Below are positions 1-4,858 of a DNA stretch of 7,516 nucleotides, one piece after another; the first letter of the stretch is position 1, and each line of letters starts with the position of its first letter. The position numbers and the translations under genes are program-made. The stretch lies in NCBI GenBank assembly GCA_036732565.1, contig DAINCF010000355.1, positions 1-7,516 of the forward strand, written 5' to 3'. Origin of the DNA: JAIVJN01 sp036732565. Its GTDB lineage: Bacteria > Acidobacteriota > Vicinamibacteria > Vicinamibacterales > UBA2999. The notes beneath the pieces are model-generated. The model made no database searches. It saw only the letters and a program-made list of their open reading frames with translations, and was not told the origin of the DNA.

Positions 1-14
1 TCAGCCGGCCCTGA

Positions 15-34
15 GGTCCGCCTAAAGGCGGACC
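15..34 (+). terminator. Hairpin with T-rich tail, probable terminator of an upstream plus-strand gene
   Basis: A perfect 8-bp stem (GGTCCGCC / GGCGGACC) with a TAAA loop is followed on the plus strand, after a short CCACG, by a T-rich stretch at 40-47 (TTTGTTTT). This is the usual form of an intrinsic terminator reading rightwards. The gene it would end lies left of the window; I see no convincing coding end in the first 14 bases. The minus-strand reading of the same stem is not followed by T. An alternative is a dispersed intergenic palindrome, because symmetrical short-loop GC stems of this kind are often repeated through a genome. Confidence 0.5.
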
Positions 35-85
35 CCACGTTTGTTTTGAAACGCACTCTAACGCTCAGAGGTTGCTGCGAAGGAC

Positions 86-107
86 GGTGGGACCGGGACG
101 TCCCACC
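86..107 (-). terminator. GC-rich hairpin after the sigma-54 activator gene
   Basis: Arms GGTGGGAC (86-93) and GTCCCACC (100-107) are perfectly complementary around a 6-base loop, about 40 bp past the stop of the minus-strand regulator gene. There is no T tract on either strand, so it is at best a non-canonical terminator or an mRNA-end stabiliser. The rest of 1-145 shows no supported gene. Confidence 0.35.
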
Positions 108-145
108 CCGGGACGCGGCGATGGCAGTGCTAGTGGATCTACGTT

Positions 146-1531
146 TTACCTTCCGTTGATACGCTCCACTAGTGCCGTGCGGTCGATGTGGAGCCGTTTG
201 ATCATGCGGCCGAACACGCGTCGATCTTTTCCGGCTTCTTCCGCGGCCCGCGTGACGTTGCCGTGGTGGCGGCGCAGCATGTCTTCGACATAGCGCCGCT
301 CGAAGGCGTCGAGCGCAACCGCGCGCGCACTTCGAAAGCTCCCCGTGGCGTGCGCGTCCGGCGCTGGTTCGCGATCGAGCATCAAGTGCGCCGGCAGCAT
401 CTGCGCGCCATCGCAGAAGACGACGGCTCGACGAATGAGGTTGTAGAGCTCACGAACGTTGCCGGGCCAAGCGAGCGACGTCAGCACCTGCATCGACGAG
501 GATGCGAGACGCTTCGGCCGGCATCCCATCTCCGCGCAGCACTGCTCGAGAAAGTGTTCCGCCAACGTGGGGATGTCGCCTCGTCGGTCGCGCAGCGGCA
601 TCATGTGGACGCGCAAGACGTTGAGCCGAAAGTACAAGTCGCGCCGAAACGTTCCCGCGTCGACCAGGTGCTCGAGGTTCTTGTTGGTCGCGGCCACGAT
701 ACGCACGTCGGCCCGGTTGAACCGCTCGCTCCCGAGCGGCTTGTAGGTATGGTCTTGCACCAACCGCAGGAGCTTGGCCTGCGCCGGCAGCGACAACGAA
801 TCGACCTCGTCGAGAAACAGCGTGCCGCCCTCGGCCACGGCCACGAGCCCCTTGTGCGATCGATGCGCATCGGTGAACGCGCCGCGCTCGTGCCCGAACA
901 TCTCGTTCTCGAACAGGTGATCGGGCAGGGCCGCGCAGTCCGCGCAGACGAACGGCAGGGCGCTGCGCCGGCTGAGGTGATGGAGCGCTCGCGCGCAGAG
1001 CTCCTTGCCCGTGCCCGTCTCTCCCGTGATCAAGACCTCGCAGTTGGTGCGCGCGGCCAGGGGGATGCGCGCGACCTCTTGCACGAACGCGGGATCCGCG
1101 CCGACCAGGCTCGCCAGGCCATGCGCGACGTTCAGCCGGGCGCGTACCGACTCTCCGGCTTCGCGGCTGGGACCGAGGATGCGGATGATGCGATGGTGAA
1201 GCTCATCTGGTCGGACCGGGCAGAGCACGAAGTCGTCTGCGGTGGACAAGCATTGCCGCACGAAGACTCGATCCACATCCTGCGGCACCGCGACGATCGT
1301 GGCGGATCCGCGCGGATCGGCGCGCAGGAACGCGAACAGATCCGCCAGTTTCGGCTCTTCGGGCGCGGCGGCGGCGACGATGACGTCGGCGGGATGCTGC
1401 CGGCAGGTCTCGACCCCGAAGGTCTCCCAGCGGCTCCGCTGGACGAGCCACGGTTCGTCGGCCAACGGCGAGGCAGAGAACGCCTCGCACAGCGTGGTCG
1501 ATGCGCTATCGATCACCAGCAGCCTTGCCAT
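146..1531 (-). CDS. Sigma-54-dependent transcriptional activator with degenerate receiver domain (NtrC family)
   Basis: This is a bacterial enhancer-binding protein that uses ATP hydrolysis to open promoters held by sigma-54 RNA polymerase. The 461 residues have the classic three-part layout. Residues 1-120 are receiver-like. The AAA+ core (about 140-385) carries Walker A GETGTGKE (170-177), a sigma-54 contact loop GAFTDA (217-222), Walker B GGTLFLDE (235-242), sensor I ATN (281-283), arginine-finger region FRRDLYFRLN (295-304) and sensor II WPGNVREL (355-362). A Fis-type helix-turn-helix ends the protein (about 408-450, GNVTRAAEEAGKDRR). In the receiver, the expected phospho-aspartate position is alanine (A54, in ADVIVAAAAP), the acidic pair is a single D8, and the conserved lysine is absent (FVLCPV). 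Phosphorylation control is therefore unlikely. The second Gly of GAFTGA is Asp. The ATG at 1531 has only a weak Shine-Dalgarno. No sigma-54 target promoter in the window is convincing, so the regulon is unknown. Confidence 0.93.
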   Translation of the reverse strand: MARLLVIDSASTTLCEAFSASPLADEPWLVQRSRWETFGVETCRQHPADVIVAAAAPEEPKLADLFAFLRADPRGSATIVAVPQDVDRVFVRQCLSTADDFVLCPVRPDELHHRIIRILGPSREAGESVRARLNVAHGLASLVGADPAFVQEVARIPLAARTNCEVLITGETGTGKELCARALHHLSRRSALPFVCADCAALPDHLFENEMFGHERGAFTDAHRSHKGLVAVAEGGTLFLDEVDSLSLPAQAKLLRLVQDHTYKPLGSERFNRADVRIVAATNKNLEHLVDAGTFRRDLYFRLNVLRVHMMPLRDRRGDIPTLAEHFLEQCCAEMGCRPKRLASSSMQVLTSLAWPGNVRELYNLIRRAVVFCDGAQMLPAHLMLDREPAPDAHATGSFRSARAVALDAFERRYVEDMLRRHHGNVTRAAEEAGKDRRVFGRMIKRLHIDRTALVERINGR

Positions 1532-1704
1532 CGAGACGTCCCGCTGCGTGGAGGAATAGCTCGAAACGCAGAATCTACGGGGGGCGCAGACTCAGATTTC
1601 ACGCAGCGAGCACGACTGATGCCAGGTGAACGGCGAGAGTCTACACGACGCGCCTAAGCGCGGCATCAAGTTTTTGCATCGGGGGAGTGAGCCGCATCTG
1701 GGCG

Positions 1705-1736
1705 CTCACGAGTGCGCTGACGCGCGCACCCGTGAG
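1705..1736 (-). terminator. Strong imperfect hairpin between the secreted-protein gene and the regulator gene
   Basis: Arms CTCACG-A-GTGCGC (1705-1717) and GCGCAC-C-CGTGAG (1724-1736) form 12 base pairs with one A/C mismatch around a 6-base loop. The hairpin lies about 42 bp beyond the stop of the minus-strand secreted-protein gene, where a terminator would be expected, but no T tract follows on either strand. Overlapping GTGAGC copies at 1687-1692 and 1757-1762 could pair with the same GCTCAC segment (1704-1709), giving alternative folds. The remainder of the 246-bp spacer 1532-1777 holds no supported gene; I could not pick a clear promoter for the regulator. Confidence 0.4.
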
Positions 1737-1777
1737 ACGCGTCCAAGAGGCTCCCGGTGAGCGGGTTGCGCCGGCCC

Positions 1778-2135
1778 CTACCGCAGGATGACATCGCGCG
1801 CGTAGTCGCGCGACTCACGGACTTGCTTCAAATGGTATTGACCGTCCTTCCGAATCAACGTCACCGCCGGTTGATCGTCAGACGCCTTGCGGCCGTAGTC
1901 CGCCATGGTGGCGACGAGCGCATGTCCCCGGGTGCCGTTGATGCCCTCGAAAAATCAGAACCGAGGCATCGCCGCTGTCGGTCCGCACGTCGTACTGACC
2001 AGCCGGAAGCACCTCCTCGTTCACGACGAACGGAAATGGCACGGTGACGCGCGCCAGCTCCTCGGCGCGCGCACTCGAGGTGAACCCCAGCAGCGCCGCG
2101 AGCCCAAGCAGTGCCGTCACGGTATTCCGTCGCAT
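1778..2135 (-). pseudogene. Frameshifted gene for a small secreted protein (118 residues once the frame is restored)
   Basis: The ATG at 2135 follows a strong Shine-Dalgarno, AGGAGG (2141-2146), at 5 bp spacing. Residues 1-24 are a typical signal peptide ending SSARA before EEL. The frame is coherent to I61-F62, where a run of five A on the plus strand (1950-1954) puts translation out of phase, and the direct reading stops after 85 residues. Removing one base gives LIFEGINGTRGHALVATMADYGRK and continues without a stop to TAG at 1778-1780, with sensible residues such as PAVTLIRKDGQYHLKQV. The span is 358 bp, exactly 357 plus one. The mature part (RVTVPFPFVVNEEVLPAGQYDV) resembles small exported proteins common in Acidobacteriota; no function is known to me. 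The extra base may be a real mutation or a homopolymer sequencing or assembly error. Confidence 0.8.
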
Positions 2136-2227
2136 GATGACCTCCTGTGATGCGCGACCTGTGACCAGGCCGCGATCGTGTTCTGTACTGTTGGACGAGT
2201 CCGAATCTGATCCGGCGATGACATGAG

Positions 2228-2245
2228 CATTACCTCTCTGTAATG
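2228..2245. promoter_or_regulatory. Inverted repeat in the divergent promoter region, possible operator
   Basis: CATTAC and GTAATG form a perfect 6-bp inverted repeat around CTCTCT, roughly midway between the divergent starts at 2135 and 2330. An AT-containing palindrome in a GC-rich spacer between divergent genes suits a repressor or activator site, but no matching second copy was noticed. Clear -35/-10 promoters were not identifiable in 2136-2329. Confidence 0.25.
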
Positions 2246-2329
2246 GTTCGCCGCTCGCGGATCGCCACCCCCCAGCCAGCCGTCTAAATCAATAGAGGAC
2301 GTCATCATCCCAAGTCAGGAGAAGGTGTC

Positions 2330-3142
2330 ATGCATCGACAACAACAGAAACTCGTCATCGCGCTCGCGTGCTCCGTCGCGCTGGCCGATCCGGCGGCAGG
2401 CGTCGCTTTCGCGGCGACACGGGCCGTCATGCCTGATTCGCTGCAGGCCGTAGAACCGACGCCCGCGCAGCTGGAGCAGCTGGTCGCGCCCATCGCGCTG
2501 TATCCGGACCCATTGGTCTCGGAGATGCTCGTCGCCGCGACGTATCCGGCCCAGGTGGGTGAAGCGGCGGAATGGATCCAGGAGCATCCAGGGCTCGAGG
2601 GCCCGTCGCTCGAGAAGCAGGTGAACCGACAGGCGTGGGACTCGTCGGTCAAGGCGCTGACCGAGGTCCCGGCGGTGCTGGCGAACATGGCGCAGAACCT
2701 GCCGTGGACCACGGCGCTCGGCAGCGCATATCTCGATCGAGAGCCGGACGTGATGCACGCGATTCAAGCGCTCCGACAACGCGCGCGCCTGGCCGGTAAC
2801 CTCGAGAGCAACGCGCAGCAAACGGTCGTCACGCAGGGCTCGTCGATTGAGATTGAGCCGGCCGATCCCGCAATCATCTACGTGCCGCAGTACGACCCAT
2901 GGATCGTGTATGGCTCGGCGCTTGGCCCATGGCCAGGCTGGTACTGGGGTCCGGGTCTGTGGTGGGATGGTCCAGGCATCGGGTTCGGCCTGGGCTTCAG
3001 AATCGGCGGCGGTTTCCATGGGTTCCACCGTGGCTTCGGTCATGAGCCGTTTCATGGCGGCTTCCACGGCCGTGGCTTCCATGGTGGCGGTTTCCACGGT
3101 GGTGGCGGCTTCCATGGTGGTGACCACCGTGGGCACCGCTAG
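2330..3142 (+). CDS. DUF3300 exported protein with Gly/His/Phe-rich tail
   Basis: The 270-residue protein begins with a probable signal peptide (about 1-28, ending GVAFA), although Asp20-Pro21 breaks the hydrophobic core. The DUF3300 domain covers roughly 45-195. Its family hallmarks are all present: QLEQLVAPIALYPDPLVSEML (48-67), ATYPAQVGEAAEW (70-82), QAWDSSVKAL (101-110), LPWTTALGSAYLDREPDVMHAI (124-145), and the closing IEIEPADPAIIYVPQYDPWIVYG (173-195). A Trp/Pro/Gly stretch follows (199-215), then a low-complexity tail of FHGG-type units (227-270). DUF3300 has no firmly established biochemical role known to me; members are exported and envelope-associated. The ATG at 2330 has AGGAGA at 2317-2322, 7 bp away. 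The gene leads a probable two-gene unit with the PEGA protein downstream. The His-rich tail could bind metal or cell-wall polymer, but that is speculation. Confidence 0.9.
   Translation: MHRQQQKLVIALACSVALADPAAGVAFAATRAVMPDSLQAVEPTPAQLEQLVAPIALYPDPLVSEMLVAATYPAQVGEAAEWIQEHPGLEGPSLEKQVNRQAWDSSVKALTEVPAVLANMAQNLPWTTALGSAYLDREPDVMHAIQALRQRARLAGNLESNAQQTVVTQGSSIEIEPADPAIIYVPQYDPWIVYGSALGPWPGWYWGPGLWWDGPGIGFGLGFRIGGGFHGFHRGFGHEPFHGGFHGRGFHGGGFHGGGGFHGGDHRGHR
3008..3139 (+). repeat. In-gene tandem repeat coding for FHGG units
   Basis: Imperfect repeats of a GGCTTCCATGGTGGC-like unit encode GFHGF, RGFGHEPFHGG, FHGRGFHGGG, FHGGGGFHGG and DHRGHR at the end of the DUF3300 protein. Unit length varies, which fits expansion and contraction by slippage. 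Such runs are prone to copy-number differences between strains and to assembly error. Confidence 0.7.
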
Positions 3143-3172
3143 ACCGCGTCGCTGTAATTCAGAGGTAATGCA

Positions 3173-3189
3173 ACGGCCCGAGCGGCCGT
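3173..3189 (+). other. Small hairpin after the DUF3300 gene
   Basis: ACGGCC (3173-3178) and GGCCGT (3184-3189) form a 6-bp stem with a CGAGC loop, 31 bp past the DUF3300 stop. No T tract follows. It may be part of a processed or attenuated intercistronic region together with the stronger stem that follows. Confidence 0.3.
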
Positions 3190-3203
3190 CATCCTAGTGA
3201 ATA

Positions 3204-3228
3204 GGTGAGGGCGCCAGGCGCCCTCACC
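3204..3228 (+). promoter_or_regulatory. Very strong intercistronic hairpin just before the PEGA-gene ribosome-binding site
   Basis: An 11-bp perfect stem (GGTGAGGGCGC / GCGCCCTCACC) closes a 3-base CAG loop. It ends 4 bp before the GAGG Shine-Dalgarno (3233-3236) of the next gene. No T tract follows, so it is not a standard terminator. Its position suits an mRNA-stabilising element that sets different levels of the two proteins, or a leaky terminator. If it is a terminator, the downstream gene would need its own promoter, and the space left for one is short. Confidence 0.5.
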
Positions 3229-3241
3229 AAGCGAGGTTCTC

Positions 3242-3772
3242 ATGACTGTCCTAACCAAGAAAATGGCGATTGCGCTGACGGCGTTCGTGCTCGCGTCCGC
3301 AACCGTCGCCACCGCCGCACCGCATGGTGGGCGTGGATTCAGGGGCGGGCACGCGTTCGTCGGAGGGCATGTGTTCGTCGGCCCGCGCATCGGGTTCCGC
3401 GGCGGCTTCTACGGCCCGTTCTCTCCGTACGACTGGTACTACCCCTACGGTCCGTACTGGTACGATCCGGCGTCGATCTCGGACATCCGGGTGAAGGTCG
3501 ATCAGAAGGACGCTGAGGTGTTCCTCGACGGCTATTACGCCGGCGATGTGGAGCAGTTCGATGGCGCCTTCCAGCGCCTGCACGTCAAGCCCGGCGGGCA
3601 CGTGCTCACGCTCTACCTCGACGGATATCGCACGATCAACCGCAGTGTCTACGTGCCGCCATCTGGCACCGTCACGATCGCCGGTCGCATGGAGGCGCTC
3701 GTGCCCGGCGAAACGAGCACGCCTCCGCCGGCGCCAGCCAAGGCCCCCGCGCAAGCTGGCAGCATCCAGTAA
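3242..3772 (+). CDS. Exported PEGA-domain protein with Gly/His/Phe-rich N-terminus
   Basis: The 176-residue protein starts with a clear signal peptide: MTVLTKK, a hydrophobic core AIALTAFVLAS, and cleavage near ATVATAA (about residue 25/26). The mature N-terminus (27-57) is rich in Gly, His and Phe (PHGGRGFRGGHAFVGG). A Tyr/Pro/Trp-rich segment follows (58-76), then a PEGA-type beta domain (about 82-147: VKVDQKDAEVFLDGYYAGDVE, LHVKPGGHVLTLYLDGYR). The tail is Pro/Ala-rich (158-176). PEGA domains are short beta-rich modules of exported and surface proteins, often thought to bind envelope components; the ligand here is unknown. The ATG at 3242 has GAGG at 3233-3236, 5 bp away. Sharing strand, export signal and Gly/His/Phe composition with the DUF3300 protein suggests a joint envelope role. 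Its stop lies 8 bp from the stop of the convergent ankyrin gene. Confidence 0.85.
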   Translation: MTVLTKKMAIALTAFVLASATVATAAPHGGRGFRGGHAFVGGHVFVGPRIGFRGGFYGPFSPYDWYYPYGPYWYDPASISDIRVKVDQKDAEVFLDGYYAGDVEQFDGAFQRLHVKPGGHVLTLYLDGYRTINRSVYVPPSGTVTIAGRMEALVPGETSTPPPAPAKAPAQAGSIQ

Positions 3773-3780
3773 GTCGGCGG

Positions 3781-4749
3781 TCAGTCCGGCTTCAGCGGCT
3801 GCGCTCGTCCACCTGAGTGGACGAGCGCGTCGCCCGCTTCGAGGATCGTGATTTCGGCGTCGAGCACGGCACCGGCGGGGATGATGTCGGGAACCCCGCG
3901 ATCGCCGTACGCGAGATGGGGCGCAATCTTCAATCGGCGCGTGCCGCCGACGTGCATGCCGTCGACACCGTAGAACAGACCGCTGATGAGTGAACCCCGA
4001 TGGATCCGGACGTCGGCGATCAGCGCCGAGCCGTTGTCCTCCAGCCTGGCCGACCCGGCCGGCCAACGAACCGCTTCGCCCTTATTCAGCCAGAGCCGCA
4101 GGCGAATGCGGTAGGTGTGCTGGCGGCGCACGGGTGGTCCGGTGCCCGGCACATCGGCGAGGAGGGTCAAGCCCGGGCGCAGCCGCCGACGTAGCGGCGA
4201 TCCACGCCGCGCGAGCATCGCTGCGATATCGATCAACTCCGCCGACGTCGCCATCTCGAGCGGCGTCTCGCACTCGTCGATCCGCGTGCGCAGCTCCGGA
4301 TCGGCGCCGCCCTCGAGGAGCAGTTGGATGGCACGCAGGTTCCGTTCAGCGACAGCCATATGCAGGGGCGTATAGTCGTTGATGCCACGTTGATTCGGGT
4401 CCGCGCCGTACGACAGCAGCAGCCGAAGAACCTCGTCGACGTCCGTTCGCCTCGTTGCACCGGCCACCTCGCGCGTGCAGCAGAGCGCCGCGATCAGCGG
4501 CGGAAACCCATCGTCCACCGGACTGTTCGGATCGGCGCCAATCTCCAGCAATGTCCTGATGAAGGCCAGCGGGCTGTGGTAGATCGCGTAGACCAGACAT
4601 GAGCCGATCGAATCCGGCATCCGTCCGTTCGGGATGACGAGCGGATCGTCGACGGCTGCGCGCAACGCCTCCAGGTCACCCTGGTGAAAGGCGTCGTCGA
4701 TGCGCTGGAGTTTCTGCGCCTCGGCACACCGTTCCTGCTCAGGTGTCAT
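3781..4749 (-). CDS. Ankyrin-repeat protein fused to an FKBP-type prolyl isomerase domain
   Basis: This 322-residue protein has no signal peptide, so it is probably cytoplasmic. Residues about 14-184 form ankyrin-like repeats with the LLxxGADPN turn: LLEIGADPNSP (67-77), LLLSYGADPNQR (110-121), NDYTPLHMAVAERNLRAIQLLLEGGADPEL (124-153), and a weaker one ending MLARRGS (178-184). Residues about 192-304 are FKBP-like, clearest in LISGLFYGVDGMHVGGTRRLKIAPHLAYGDRG (254-285) followed by IPAGAVLDAEITIL (290-303). Against the known FKBP12 pocket, Tyr82 is kept (Y281), but the pocket-floor Trp59 is Leu258, Phe99 is Ala298, and no FDSS-like motif is visible. Isomerase activity may therefore be weak or lost, leaving a binding or chaperone-like role. 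Ankyrin repeats supply protein-protein contacts, but the partner is unknown. It is divergent from the RodZ-like gene. The ATG at 4749 lacks a clear Shine-Dalgarno. Confidence 0.85.
   Translation of the reverse strand: MTPEQERCAEAQKLQRIDDAFHQGDLEALRAAVDDPLVIPNGRMPDSIGSCLVYAIYHSPLAFIRTLLEIGADPNSPVDDGFPPLIAALCCTREVAGATRRTDVDEVLRLLLSYGADPNQRGINDYTPLHMAVAERNLRAIQLLLEGGADPELRTRIDECETPLEMATSAELIDIAAMLARRGSPLRRRLRPGLTLLADVPGTGPPVRRQHTYRIRLRLWLNKGEAVRWPAGSARLEDNGSALIADVRIHRGSLISGLFYGVDGMHVGGTRRLKIAPHLAYGDRGVPDIIPAGAVLDAEITILEAGDALVHSGGRAQPLKPD
3801..3828. terminator. 12-bp perfect hairpin at convergent gene ends, inside the ankyrin-FKBP coding end
   Basis: GCGCTCGTCCAC (3801-3812) and GTGGACGAGCGC (3817-3828) pair perfectly around CTGA. 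The stem begins 28 bp after the PEGA gene stop, where a terminator for that gene would be expected. On the other strand it is read as codons for the last residues of the ankyrin-FKBP protein (around LVHSGGRA). Neither side has a T tract. It could terminate both converging transcripts by a T-less mechanism, or it could be a recombination or repeat remnant. Confidence 0.5.
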
Positions 4750-4759
4750 GAAGGCGGGG

Positions 4760-4765
4760 ATTGTA
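4760..4765 (-). promoter_or_regulatory. -10-like box TACAAT close to the ankyrin-FKBP start
   Basis: TACAAT on the minus strand ends 10 bases before the ATG at 4749. If it is the -10 element, the transcript would start only about 3-4 bases before the start codon, consistent with the missing Shine-Dalgarno (a leaderless mRNA). No good -35 is seen at 16-18 bp. Confidence 0.3.
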
Positions 4766-4834
4766 CGAGAAAGAGGTCTGCTGGCGGTCGCCGTGCATGG
4801 ACGGCAGTGCGCCGAAGTTCAGCCGGCGGTGTCA

Positions 4835-4840
4835 TATTAT
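4835..4840 (+). promoter_or_regulatory. -10-like box TATTAT before the RodZ-like gene
   Basis: TATTAT lies in the most AT-rich stretch of the spacer (CATATTATGTAGATAGG), 18 bases before the ATG at 4859. No -35 match is visible upstream at normal spacing. If it is used, the leader would be very short. A weak AGG (4847-4849) sits 9 bp before the start codon. Confidence 0.3.
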
Positions 4841-4858
4841 GTAGATAGGTGCAACGCC

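Noticed and set aside
123..176. CTAGTGGA / TCCACTAG inverted repeat across the stop of the sigma-54 activator
   Set aside because: 8-bp arms with a 27-base gap; too loose to call a terminator or attachment site.
188..1657. Plus-strand open frame of 489 codons opposite the sigma-54 activator
   Set aside because: It is the antisense shadow of a well-supported gene in GC-rich DNA; its translation is Arg/Gln/His-rich with no recognisable domain.
1661..1680. GGCAT...TTTTTGCA as a sigma-54 site upstream of the regulator
   Set aside because: The GG-to-GC distance is two bases too long for the -24/-12 element, and it lies on the opposite strand to the gene.
2244..2259. Possible sigma-54 promoter (TGGTTCG-N4-TCGCG, GG and GC correctly spaced) upstream of the DUF3300 gene
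   Set aside because: Only partial match to the -24/-12 consensus, and GG-N10-GC is common in GC-rich DNA. The nearby sigma-54 activator makes it tempting, but the evidence is too thin.
2362..2373. Possible lipobox (ALAC) in the DUF3300 protein
   Set aside because: Hydrophobic stretch before Cys14 is too short and the -3 position is Ala; an ordinary signal peptide cleaved later is more likely.
2315..3136. Minus-strand open frame opposite the DUF3300 gene
   Set aside because: Repetitive Thr/Ala/Glu and Arg-rich translation caused by the FHGG repeat and codon bias; no family match.
3251..4066. Minus-strand open frame of 271 codons spanning the PEGA gene and the end of the ankyrin gene
   Set aside because: Overlaps two real genes in other frames; Arg-rich shadow translation.
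4700..4858. 53-residue N-terminal extension of the RodZ-like protein
   Set aside because: Overlaps the start of the divergent ankyrin gene and its spacer; the extension has no family character, and the standard start MDVGAHLRSARE is at 4859.
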